From Davidsoniella eucalypti (Eukaryota > Ascomycota > Sordariomycetes > Microascales > Ceratocystidaceae), in contig RMBW01000101.1 of assembly GCA_004009845.1 (NCBI GenBank), forward strand, positions 49,988 to 113,987: a stretch of 64,000 nt of DNA, read 5' to 3'. The translations under genes were made by a program, and so were the position numbers. Every line of letters begins with the position of its first letter. Within the stretch, counting starts at the first letter, position 1. Below the pieces are notes generated by a model. The model worked only from the letters and a program-made list of their open reading frames with translations, had not been told where the DNA came from and ran no database searches. Below, one piece after another: positions 31,826 to 42,166 of the stretch.

Positions 31826-34357
31826 TTAGTCAGAGTCTTCTATCATAGGCTCACCCTCAACGTCTTCTTCCTCTATAGACTCTTCCTCGATAGGCTCACC
31901 CTCGATATCACCATCTTCTTCTATTGATTCGCCCTCCACATCGTCGTCTTCTATTGGCTCGCCTTCAACCTCATCATCTGCATCCTCTATAGCCTCTCCT
32001 TCGACGTCATCCCCACCAATAACTTTGTCAACTGGCTTGCCTCTGGCATCACAATCATCACTATCTGATTCAGAGATCGGTTGGCCATTGGCATCGTCTC
32101 CGCTGAGGTCAATATCCATTCTCTCCCCCTCTATCGCTAGCTCTGTTTCCAACGCTTTCGATATCGGTGCCGAATCAACGACACTCTTCCATCTACTTTC
32201 CTTCTTGCCTGCATCTGCGGTCATCTCGGCAAGTTTCTCCTTCTCCGCCTCCTTTTCTTTGGGCGCTGCTGCCGCTTCAAACTCGCGTACTATGGCCACT
32301 TGTGTTTCTGCTTGAAAAACACACCAACCCTCCCATGAACTTAAGATGCCGCTAATGCTACGTTTCCACCGGTCAGCACGCAGACGGCCCCACGAGTGTT
32401 TGTTAGCCATGCCGCCTAGGTATGAAAACACGCCGCTATCGCGTAATGCTGTCTCGAGAAGCTGTCGAAACCGCCATGCATGACGAACTGTGCTGCTAGA
32501 AGAAGCAGAGAGAATGTCACTGACTATGTAGAGACCAACAAGGTTGGCAGAGCTAGTATCAGCCTCCTTGCTATCAGCGTTCTTTACTTGATCGTCGCCA
32601 TCATCTTCGTTGGCCGAATCATAGTCATCACCGGCCTGCAAACGAGCACGGAACTTCTTGGCAGCTCCGGTCAGGGCAAACGGACGTCCGATGTTTTCTA
32701 CTACCATTTGTACAACCTCGACAGCACCCCGACTAGCATGTTTGATAGCAAAGGCTGTGATTCTTGCAACATCACCCTTAGAAAGCCGTGTTGTTGCTGT
32801 TGGCAGGCGACTCAGGAGGTGTGTCAATCGCGCTTTCTCCAAGGGATTCATAAAGGTTTGTTCTTGGTCGTTGCCTCGGTTCTTATCGTCATCCGCCTCC
32901 GAATCAGCATCAGAGTTATATTCGCTGTCAGACACGAACTCTTCTATCTCGGTAGTGAATTCGAACGGTAGAGCTTGATGCGGTCTTTTCCAGGCATGAC
33001 CGCCTTCAAAAAGAGGCACAAAGTTGTTGCGTCCTCTTGATTGGTGTGCGAGACTAGAAGATGTCACGATTTCCCAAAGCTTCCACCTGTACCAGACTCC
33101 GCCTTCACTGCGTGCATCCCAGATCCAAGCCCATTTCTCATCGCGTTGGACTTCCGGGCGGCTCATGAGAAGTGCCTCGAACTCGGGTCCGTGGACTAGC
33201 AACTGTTCTAGTACTTTATTTATTGTTCGTACCATCTGAATATCGCTTGGTGGTCGCACAGGTACAAAGTAGAGGTTGTGTCTGCCGGGATCAGATCTCG
33301 ATGTAGATCTAAAGGATGTCGGTGGTGCAAATCCTCGAGGTCCACGCCCTCGGCCGCTATCCTGCTGGACCTTTATGGCGCCAAATGGCTGGGTAGATGC
33401 GCCTATAGTTGACAATGTCATGCCGCTATGCATATCGCTCGAGGCTCCTGTGGGAAGAGATGAGGACGACGACGTAGAAATGTGTCTATTCAATGATAGG
33501 TAGAATCCAAAGCCTAGGTATTTATTCTGCAGTTGACTGACTACTGTATCGATATCTGTAGCAGGGCTATCCTGCGCCAGAGTAACAATAGCCACGACCG
33601 ACTTGCGCTCCATAGTAGTAGAGTTAGCCTGAACAACCGGCAACAGCCGCACAGCCTCAACAACCAGTGTAGACGGTATTATGCTTTTTACGAATGCAGG
33701 CGAAGTTGCCGGTGGCAATTGTGCCAATCGTAGGGTAGGACGTAGCACCGGTGCCTCGTCTTGATGCGAAGCGGTGACATTATCTTCATCATCACTGGTA
33801 CTAAACACAGCAGCTCGGGTCTTCGCTTTAGCCGGAGCTGGCGCCTGTGTAGGCGGCACAGCTGGCACAGCAGAATAGTCTTCAAAGCCAAGTGATGCAC
33901 GTCTAGATCCCCGGGGCCCAGTCCCTGGCGCATCAAGAGGCCGTTTTTTGTTCGCAAACGACATCGGGACAGGGCCGAGGCTTCCTGGACCGCTCTTTGG
34001 AGCAGCTACCTGGGCGCCACCGAAATGCCGCTTGAAGCCGCTTCCGGTGCTGCCAACTTTGGAGAAGCCTTTGGTCTTGAGATCTTGAGATGTGTGGCCA
34101 GTATCTTCCATACGCCCAATTGCGCTCGGTCTCATATCTCCGTCGTTCGGCCTCGTCGAGGCAGTCTTGCCATGGCCGTCGGCATCGAAACTCTTGACGA
34201 AATCATCGTATATAGCTGCTGTCTCGGCGGCATCTCGTTGACGCTTTGCTTGGGCATCGGCCTTTTGTTTATCGAAAACGGACTTTGACGCCAGCTTCGC
34301 CAGCTTCGATTCGGCGTCGGGGAAGTTGAAGACGCCCTTCTTCTCTTTTTCGGGCAT
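31826..34357 (-). CDS. U2 snRNP-associated SURP/CID protein (U2SURP/SR140 homologue)
   Basis: 843 residues, single exon, starting 'MPEKEKKGVFNFPDAESKLA'. After a basic and Pro-rich N-terminal third there is a weak RRM-like region (about 195-300). Next is a SURP module ('INKVLEQLLVHGPEFEALLM', about 378-400, then 'WIWDARSEGGVWYRWKLWE'). A CID domain follows (about 515-660; 'LTHLLSRLPTATTRLSKGDV' and 'VGLYIVSDILSASSS'). This order is that of SR140/U2SURP, a U2 snRNP partner in pre-mRNA splicing. The C-terminal 75 residues are a run of short acidic repeats of the kind 'EGEPIEE', which is unusual. The RRM is poorly conserved, so RNA binding there is uncertain. Confidence 0.85.
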   Translation of the reverse strand: MPEKEKKGVFNFPDAESKLAKLASKSVFDKQKADAQAKRQRDAAETAAIYDDFVKSFDADGHGKTASTRPNDGDMRPSAIGRMEDTGHTSQDLKTKGFSKVGSTGSGFKRHFGGAQVAAPKSGPGSLGPVPMSFANKKRPLDAPGTGPRGSRRASLGFEDYSAVPAVPPTQAPAPAKAKTRAAVFSTSDDEDNVTASHQDEAPVLRPTLRLAQLPPATSPAFVKSIIPSTLVVEAVRLLPVVQANSTTMERKSVVAIVTLAQDSPATDIDTVVSQLQNKYLGFGFYLSLNRHISTSSSSSLPTGASSDMHSGMTLSTIGASTQPFGAIKVQQDSGRGRGPRGFAPPTSFRSTSRSDPGRHNLYFVPVRPPSDIQMVRTINKVLEQLLVHGPEFEALLMSRPEVQRDEKWAWIWDARSEGGVWYRWKLWEIVTSSSLAHQSRGRNNFVPLFEGGHAWKRPHQALPFEFTTEIEEFVSDSEYNSDADSEADDDKNRGNDQEQTFMNPLEKARLTHLLSRLPTATTRLSKGDVARITAFAIKHASRGAVEVVQMVVENIGRPFALTGAAKKFRARLQAGDDYDSANEDDGDDQVKNADSKEADTSSANLVGLYIVSDILSASSSSTVRHAWRFRQLLETALRDSGVFSYLGGMANKHSWGRLRADRWKRSISGILSSWEGWCVFQAETQVAIVREFEAAAAPKEKEAEKEKLAEMTADAGKKESRWKSVVDSAPISKALETELAIEGERMDIDLSGDDANGQPISESDSDDCDARGKPVDKVIGGDDVEGEAIEDADDEVEGEPIEDDDVEGESIEEDGDIEGEPIEEESIEEEDVEGEPMIEDSD

Positions 34358-35443
34358 CGCAGCTGATGCTTTTGTGCTACGACAGTTCTAGCATGGGTAT
34401 TTTGTGGTAATTGATAGTAATTTCACAGGATTATCGTGATATAAACAGGTTGAGAGCTTCAAGCCAGCAAGGCTGTGGTTGTAAATGCGACAAACTACCT
34501 TGGGCAATGCCGAAAAATTAGTGGCATGTGCAAACCCTTGCAGTTAACCCTAAGCGGGTCGTGTACGTGTACTTTTTTATTCAACATAATCACGCACCTG
34601 TTACACTAGAGGTATGAAGCTTGAGGTCATTGCTAGATTTTAGATATTAAAACAGTGTTTTTGATTACTTAAGCCTTCGTTCCTCAATATAAAAGTTCCA
34701 TCGAATTCATCGGCATCCAGAAATCTCTCTCAGTCACCAATTCAGAGTCAGCGCCCCTCTCCGATGTTATCGATCCCTGGCTTTCTTGGACAAATATATT
34801 GGGTCCCTTCTAATGTTCCCTAGTTTAAGAGGTCGTGGGGGCTCCTACATCGCTGCTTCTGGCCGCCGATAGTTGCCAATATCTGGGATTTTGCCCATTG
34901 GCCTTCCTTATATGTTCTACTAATATCGACTAGCATGCCTGATTCCTGGCTACCCCGAACGTCTAAATAACTACGATTTATTCTACTGCCGTTACGCCGT
35001 AACATCGCTATCAGAGTGGCGCTGTGTGAATTTTTCCACCTCGGTCTTTTACTTGCTCAGCATTTTTTCTCAAGATCCTTCAAGTCCCCAAGATATCAAA
35101 ATAAAAATAAACTCTTTGGGCGATGAGCGGGTACCCAAGGCACCAAGTACTGGCTTGGTGAATCTATAGTACTACTGCCACTTGATTCTTTCTTTTTCTC
35201 TTACATTCTTATCTTCGTACATGTGGAATACTGCCATTTTGTATATTCTATAATATGAACTAATAACTAGAGATATGGCCACCATTCTTCTTCGGCCAAA
35301 TTACCACACCAAGTCCTAACCTAGGCCTCCATACACCACAATTTATCGTAACTATAGGATACTCTACTTCCAGGTGCTATTATTCATCGGCTTGAAATAT
35401 CTCTAGCGATCCAAACTATATCTATACAGATACACTACACATA
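34358..35443. promoter_or_regulatory. Divergent intergenic region
   Basis: 1.1 kb between the starts of the U2SURP-like gene (minus) and the FAD oxidase gene (plus). Presumably holds both promoters. No gene or RNA recognised. Confidence 0.45.
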
Positions 35444-36859
35444 ATGGCCTCTCCAGCAACAGTACCCTCCTCCGTCCTCATAATTGGCGGGGGAGTCTTT
35501 GGCCTGGGTACCGCTCTAGCCATGACCAAGCGTGCCATCTACGCCAACACCACAATCACCCTCGTCGACCGTGCCGAGCAGCTTCCTGCCTCTGACGGTG
35601 CCTCCAACGACTCATCTCGCATCATCCGCGCCGACTATGCCGACCCCGCGTATGCCAAGCTGGGTGAAGAAGCCATGTCCTTCTGGCGCAACCAAGCTCC
35701 CGGAGAGCTCGGCGGTGATGGACGCTATTCTGAGAGTGGTATGATCCTTTGTGCAGATGATGTCACGGCCGATGACGCCGCACGCTCTGATAGCGCCAAG
35801 GCACGTGGTATGGACAAGTGGAAGTCCGGAAAGGAGTATGTCTTTGAAAGCATGGAAAATGTACGCCAGATCGAGGCTGCTGCCGGCCGAAAGCCAGATG
35901 CTACCATCATCCCACTATTGACTGAGAAGGCTGTCAATGAGGCTGTGGGCTCATACGGCCATGCGGGTGACGCTGGCTACCTCAATACTAATGCCGGTTG
36001 GGCTGATGCTGGTGCTGGCACGACCTGGTTGTACGAGAAGGTCAAGGCTACGGGCCGTGTGAGCTTTGTCAGCCAAAACGTTCACTCTCTAATCCGCGAC
36101 GACGCTGCTTCTGGCGTGCTCGGAGCCAAGCTCGCCGACGAGAAGCAGACTGAAATTCGTGCCGACCTCGTCATCGTTGCTGCTGGTGCCTGGAGTGGGA
36201 AGCTTGTCGATCTTGCCGGTCGTGCTACCGCTACCGGTCAATGCCTAGCCTATGTTGAACTGACTGAACATGAGTTCCAACAGATTCGTGATAAACCTGT
36301 AGTGCTTAACCTCAGCAATGGCCTATTCATCATCCCGCCAGCCACCCGGACTGTCAAGGTTGCCCGCCACGCCTACGGTTATCTGAATCCTTCGCCGGCA
36401 GAGGATGCCCTGCCCGTTGCTCCCGGCGCCAAAGTGCCGCCCACTGCATCGCTACCACTCACAGCCAACGACGATCCTCATCTCGAGGTACCTCCCGAGG
36501 GCTCTACAGATCTACGCCGTGTACTGACTAACATTGTTGCGTTGAACTCTCTCCATGGGCGTCCCTTTGTCAAGACACGTATCTGCTGGTACTCGGATAC
36601 ACCCACGGGTGATTTCCTCATTGACTATCACCCGGGCTGGAAGGGCTTGTTCGTAGCCACCGGTGATAGTGGCCATGGCTTCAAGTTCTTGCCTGTACTA
36701 GGAGAGAAAATCGTGGATTGTATCCAGGGCACGGCCGATGAAGCTCTGAGCACTCGTTGGCGCTGGAGAGAAGCTGTCACTGGTATCCTTGCTACTGAGG
36801 ATGGTAGCAGAGCTGGCACTCCTGGTCTTATTCTCCAGGAAGAGTTGAAGAAGATTTGA
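35444..36859 (+). CDS. FAD-dependent amine oxidase, fructosyl-amino-acid-oxidase type
   Basis: 471 residues, single exon. The N-terminal FAD-binding motif 'VLIIGGGVFGLGTALAM' (about 13-29) and the acidic end of beta-2 ('TLVDRAE') define a DAO-family flavoenzyme. The middle contains 'DLVIVAAGAWSGKLVDLAG' (about 245-263). The C-terminal part has 'RICWYSDTPTGDFLIDYHP' (about 380-398) and the family-typical 'GDSGHGFKFLPVLG' (about 408-421). This arrangement fits fructosyl amino acid oxidases, saccharopine oxidase and monomeric sarcosine oxidase; the exact substrate cannot be read from the sequence. The C-terminus ends 'ELKKI', which is not a standard peroxisomal tripeptide. Confidence 0.88.
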   Translation: MASPATVPSSVLIIGGGVFGLGTALAMTKRAIYANTTITLVDRAEQLPASDGASNDSSRIIRADYADPAYAKLGEEAMSFWRNQAPGELGGDGRYSESGMILCADDVTADDAARSDSAKARGMDKWKSGKEYVFESMENVRQIEAAAGRKPDATIIPLLTEKAVNEAVGSYGHAGDAGYLNTNAGWADAGAGTTWLYEKVKATGRVSFVSQNVHSLIRDDAASGVLGAKLADEKQTEIRADLVIVAAGAWSGKLVDLAGRATATGQCLAYVELTEHEFQQIRDKPVVLNLSNGLFIIPPATRTVKVARHAYGYLNPSPAEDALPVAPGAKVPPTASLPLTANDDPHLEVPPEGSTDLRRVLTNIVALNSLHGRPFVKTRICWYSDTPTGDFLIDYHPGWKGLFVATGDSGHGFKFLPVLGEKIVDCIQGTADEALSTRWRWREAVTGILATEDGSRAGTPGLILQEELKKI

Positions 36860-38179
36860 AAAAGATGCGTATGGCATCTCTTCTTGTATCCACATACATT
36901 TATTACCAGAGTTGAGAGAGTGCCGTGGTTGGCTTCTATGCATGGACTACTCATGCCAGCTGTATATAGAGAATAATATATACACTTCACATCATGAAGA
37001 ATCGTTCCGTGTTTGTATACTTAATTCCACGGCGCTTCTATGGTTTCAAAAGTTACTAAATATATGTGATATGTGCTTGAACGGTGGTACATAACGTATC
37101 ATAGCGGGATACTCGACACTTCGTTGATCAAGGCCTGTACTATTCAATCTACTCTTTTCTTTTCTATTAGAAGTTCTGGATCATGATGACTAAATTTAGT
37201 CAATGTCTAGTTCAGATACTTGAACCGAGATAAAAATTCACACATGTCACGATATAGCATAATAAGATGGGAAAAGGAATATTTGATTGGGTATCAGATT
37301 GTTAATACTATTTAGATGCTAGAAAGCATTTTTGGCGGGAGCATCGAGATCATATAAAAACTAACGATACTATCCCGTATCTCACCTCATGGGCTTAGCA
37401 ATAATCTGCTCCTTAGATTGCAAGATTGAATGCTTCCCAAGTTTAAATTGTGTTTGCTAGTTAGGATGTTGGAGGGTTTTTTTTGATACGGTGACCTCTT
37501 TGATCGAAAAGGTACACCAGAAATATTAAAAAAAGGAGATTTGCTGCGCTGTTGAGCCAACGTTGAGATACAAAGTAGTCTTGACTACCAACTGATCATT
37601 TTGCCACAACGAAGCTTCATCCATATAATAATGATAAAAAGAGTAGGGGGGAAAAAAAAAGTAAAAAAAAAAGAGTTTAGAAAAACAAGTATTGAAGACA
37701 AGAAGCATTTTGTCCATGTGGAAATCTGCCTAGCCTTCTCCTCCGCCAATCCGCAAAACCTATCGAAATGCCAGAAACCAACGCCGTGCAGATGCAATGT
37801 GGTGGAAGGAAAAAAAGAAAAAAAAAAAAGAAGAAAAAAAAAGATAATAAAAAAAAGAAACAAGAATATAAAATAAAATAGGCTGACTTCGTCAAAAGTT
37901 TCTTTTCGCAGATGCTTGAAATATCATGTGATCGTTGTATGACCTCCTCAAGGTATAGCATCAATACAAGTGGTAAATGTCAATGACAGTAGTTTCCAAG
38001 CATCATGAAACAATATCATGTCCAAGAAAAGAGAAGGGTCATATCATAAGTCGTGAGTAGTGTTACAGGACCCTCAAAAGACCCTGTCAACAGCTTGCAT
38101 TCAGTCTTGAGAGGAATGTTGTACAAGTTGTGACAGGTTCTCTCATTAGCGCCACGAGCTAATAGCAAGAAGAGATTGT
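36860..38179. other. Convergent intergenic region with purine tract
   Basis: 1.3 kb between two converging genes, with no gene recognised. A purine-rich plus strand (37640-37870), with long A runs broken by G, dominates the right half; overlapping Lys- or Phe-rich open frames there are composition artefacts. Confidence 0.5.
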
Positions 38180-39029
38180 TTAGATCTTGCGGAAATCTGA
38201 AATCGGTTAGTACAGGATACAATGGCTAATAGTAGAAAAGGAGAATATAAAACTTACCCTGCAGCACAGGGTAGATCATTTCAAAGGCTTGGTAAATCTC
38301 TTCACGGACTTTAGCACCAGTCAAAACAATCTTACCGCTCACGAAGATAAGCAGCACGATCTTGGGCTTGATCATACGGTAGATAAGACCAGGGAATAAT
38401 TCAGGTTCGTAGGAACTGAAATTGTGATGGCGAGAAGCCAGACCCTCAAGACGGATAGGGAACTTGATGTCGCAAGAACCGACAATGTTCTGGATCTTGA
38501 AGTCTGTGAACTTGGCGTTGAAACCAAGCTTCTGGATGATACGCGCATACTTGCGGGAGGCAAGCTTGGAGTCATCCTCAGACTTGGCACCAGTGACAAC
38601 CATCTTGCCAGAGGCAAAGATTAGAGCAGTGGTCTTAGGTTCACGAATTCTCATGATCACGGCAGCGAAACGCTTAGGGTTGTACTCAGCGTTACGAGCG
38701 TGCAGGGCAATTGTCTTGAGATCGAGACGGCAGTCCAGGTTGACAGTCGCGACGATGTTTCTTTGAAACAGTTAGCGTTGAACTTGATGAAATTCAAACG
38801 TGCCCATCAACCACGGCCAGGCACATCATATCACTTACTGCAGGGTCGGAGTGAGGCCCGAACCGACATCCTTAGCAGATGGCGTAGCGGCAGGCGTCGC
38901 AGGCATAACAGGAATGTTGGTGTTCTTGTCCTCAATGGTGGTGTTACCATTGGGGAACGAAAGAGAGCCCGGGGCCGTGAAGGCCTTAGCTTGAGCAGCG
39001 CTGGTGGGGTGAGCGTTGAGAGACTCCAT
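38180..39029 (-). CDS. TBP: TATA-binding protein, three exons
   Basis: Exons are 39029-38839, 38760-38258 and 38196-38180. The introns are 78 bp (38761-38838, GTAAGT...AAG) and 61 bp (38197-38257, GTAAGT...CAG). Splicing gives 236 residues. The N-terminal 60 or so residues are variable. The saddle core then contains two related halves ('NIVATVNLDCRLDLKTIALH' ... 'QNIVGSCDIKFPIRLEGLA'), each ending in a block of the type 'IFASGKMVVTGAK' and 'IFVSGKIVLTGAK'. The last exon encodes only the final residues 'FRKI' plus part of the preceding Asp. The protein is the general transcription factor that binds TATA-like promoters for all three nuclear polymerases. The tiny 17-base last exon is easily missed by gene finders. 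Confidence 0.96.
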
Positions 39030-41620
39030 GTTGTATTGACAAGAATCAGATACGGAAGAGCTTTGGCTTAACGGGGTCAGACAGCTTTATGATGAAAATG
39101 TTAGCAACTTGCGACGTGATGATGACAGCGATTTTGCGGTGATAGTGAAGACTTTGACTGCGAAGTGACTGATAAAGAAATTTGCATCGAATGCGAAGGT
39201 GTCACGTGGGTAGACAAGTCAAGAGCATGAGGGTGGGTGTGTTGAAGTAGTTACCATCTTCGCCAGTTTTTGCATAGCAACAAGGCTGACGATGAATATG
39301 AAAACTCCAAAGAAATTATTTTTAATGGCAACCAATCAACGCGACCAGATCGGTGTCTCGGTCGGTATCAAGGCAGGAAGTGTAGCATAACACGTACCAA
39401 TTATTGGAGAAAAACAAATGAATGTATCCCCGACAGTCACAAGATAGAGAAATGATAAGTTGATTGATGAAAAAAAGTCAAGCACGATTAGGTGATCAGT
39501 GAACTTGAGATGTCGACAATGTCCGAAGATACTAGAAGACACTTAACCTCACTCACGAACGTCAAGTCAACCGGAAATGGCAAGATCGTATTACTATTGT
39601 CTACGCTGAATGGCGCAAGACGATATACGGTGATCCTTGTGAACAACCACGACCGTTGACTGGCAGTCTGACGATGCGAGTGGGAAGAGTGAACTTTTGA
39701 AAAATATTCGGTTGGCTCTTCTCGCGCGAGATCAGTGCCGCTCGTCGAAAGGTGCGATTAGTTTTTGGGGGATGCGCCGCCAAATCGAAATGCGAGGGGG
39801 GGAAATATAAGATAGAAAGACACAGTTTGCTGATGGGACGCTATCGTATTTCAGATGGTCCGCAAGTAGTCAACTGTGAATGCTTTTGTTTGAGCCTGGT
39901 CAAAAGAGACTCGCGATACTTCCAGTCCTAAAAATAAAATAAAATCACAGGAATCTGATGTGTGAGATGGGATCCTGTTTTTGAGGGTTTTTTTCTGATA
40001 CAGAGAGCAGAACAACAGAAGTGTCAGGCGCTAACAACAAGATGGTCAACAACGAGGTACAACGCACGACAACTTTGTGTTGGGCTTTGATAGAGGGAAC
40101 GTGGTGTTGTGTGTTTGAGGGTTGAAGAGGGTTATGGAGTAAGGGTATGGGTTAGAGAGAGATTGAGATGGATGGAAAAATAGTTGCAAAAAATGAAATG
40201 ATTGGCCGGTATGAGACGCTCAATCAATGTGACACTAGGGAAAACAGAGTAGAACGTGAGGCCGGTGGTCGGAACTGCCGCGCAAGGCCGACTAAAGTCG
40301 AAGTTGCGGGGGGATCGCTGGCTTTTATATTTTTGGCTATGTGGCGTGCTGCGACGCGTTGTTTCTGGCTACGTTGTCCATTTTCAGGTGTTATTAGGCT
40401 TAAGAATAAAAAATAAAACAGAAGGGCAGTAAAAAAAATTCCGCAGCAAGCAACGGGTGGCACAGGCACAGGACAGCCTAGCAGCCAATTGATCTTAGTA
40501 GCACGTACTAAGTCGCAAACTAATAGCCAATCAAGGCGCCAGTGACTTTCATTTTATCGCTTTGCCAACCTGCTTCCACATCCCTGGCTGGCTACAGAAA
40601 CCCCTGAAGTACAATTGCTGATACGGACGCGAGGTACCTGTACATGCTCTCTTTCCTCCTCCCCCCCAGAAAGGATCACAACTCGCGTTTGGTAAGATGC
40701 GCCACACTAGCACGCAGAAGTTGCCTCCTGTTCCCATGCAAACGGGGCTTCTTATCTTGTAATCAGCAACAACTCGCTATTCATCATACCCATGCCATGT
40801 TTTGATCTTCTCCTCGCATTTTCTTCCTGTTCCATGGACTTCTGTTGTTTTATTAGTTTCTTTCTTTCTGATTCTTCTTTTACCTCGCTCTGCTCTCTTT
40901 CTCTCCTTCTTTCTGGCACAGCCAAACGTATCATCGTCTTTGTTCGCCCAATGCCAGCCTGTGCTTCACCAACGCCCGCCCATCGCCATCGCCATCTCAA
41001 CATCACCAGTCACCAGTCGACCACAAACGGGCCAGTCTCCCGTGTCGTGTCCATTTTATCTACAGTCTACCATTTTACTGCTAATACTTTACACCGCGGC
41101 ATCACATTACATTAAATATCAGCTTCCCTGCCATCCTGCTTTCGGCCCAGCATGGACGATTGACTGCAAAGCCAGCGCTTCGCAGCCTCCTGGTCGTTCC
41201 TTCCTCAGGCAGCACTCCGCTGACAATGTGCTAACACCCAATTTTTCGCTATTTTATTATTTTATTTCTGTCATCCTCTATGTGTTTTTGTCCCATAGGC
41301 CCCCTTTACAGTGGGGCCATGTCCAGAAAAAGAAAAGGGCGCTCCACTTTTCGGTCCAGCCGCATCAAGCGCTAGTTGCATTTTCTAGTTAGTATTTTTT
41401 TCCATCTAGCTTTGGCTCATTTTGTTTTTCTTTTCTTTTTCGACCATGTCTCGATTAGCTTTTGCGGCGCTATTTTCCGAATCTGTTACAGTGCGCTATT
41501 ATGCTCTATGGCTCCCAACCAATCCACCATTCTCTACTACACTAGCCAGCATCCTGTCGCATCATACCTCGTCTCATCCGCACTTATTGCCAATTTTCAG
41601 CCAGGCCAACCATTCTAGTC
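39030..41620. promoter_or_regulatory. Divergent intergenic region upstream of TBP and the deaminase
   Basis: 2.6 kb between two divergent genes. CT-rich sequence (40800-41600) leads up to the deaminase start and allows long Phe/Ser-rich frames without recognisable domains. Likely promoters and long leaders. No RNA gene seen. Confidence 0.4.
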
Positions 41621-42166
41621 ATGGAGTCCTCTCTGGTGGAATCATCAGCGCCATCGCCTAACCACAATAACCAGCATCTTGTTTTCATGAAACTTGCTCT
41701 CGCAGAAGCCTGCAAGTCACCGCCCAAGGACACTAATTTTCGCGTTGGCGCTGTAATTGTGAACACTGCTACCAATTCCGTCGTCTCAACCGGCTACACG
41801 CTAGAATTTCCCGGAAACACCCACGCTGAAGAAAGTGCGCTCAAGAAGCTGGCAACCCTGCACCAAACGACAGAAGATAAGCTTGGGTCAGTGACCGATC
41901 TGGCCCAACATCCGCACGCAATTTACACGACTATGGAACCCTGCTCGCTCCGCCTCAGTGGGAATAAGACCTGCACCGACCGTCTCTTAGATCAAACTGC
42001 ATGGCTGCAACAAGTCTACTACGGCGTAGGTGAACCAGAAACATTTGTGCAGGAAAATACCGGCAGGGGAAAACTCTGCTCAGCTGGGGTCGCTGTCATC
42101 CACGTCCCCGGACTAGAAGAAGATATTCTCCATACTGCAAAGGCAGGGCACGTGAAATCACAGTAG
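41621..42166 (+). CDS. DRAP-deaminase-like zinc deaminase
   Basis: 181 residues, single exon. The cytidine/dCMP-deaminase zinc motif is clear: 'HAEES' (His ligand and catalytic Glu, about 67-71) and 'EPCSLRLSGNKTC' with the two Cys ligands (about 106-118). The 'TTMEPCSLRLSGN' form is the one seen in the deaminase part of fungal Rib2-type proteins, which deaminate a pyrimidine intermediate of riboflavin synthesis. This protein is short and lacks the pseudouridine-synthase half of yeast Rib2. A different nucleotide or base substrate is possible. Confidence 0.82.
   Translation: MESSLVESSAPSPNHNNQHLVFMKLALAEACKSPPKDTNFRVGAVIVNTATNSVVSTGYTLEFPGNTHAEESALKKLATLHQTTEDKLGSVTDLAQHPHAIYTTMEPCSLRLSGNKTCTDRLLDQTAWLQQVYYGVGEPETFVQENTGRGKLCSAGVAVIHVPGLEEDILHTAKAGHVKSQ

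Noticed and set aside
32480..32978. Plus-strand frames opposite the U2SURP-like gene
   Set aside because: They are antisense shadows of a well-supported coding region with clear domains.
40802..41392. 196-codon hydrophobic frame upstream of the deaminase
   Set aside because: It follows a CT-rich tract giving Phe/Leu/Ser runs. It has no domain, and a leader or promoter is more likely.
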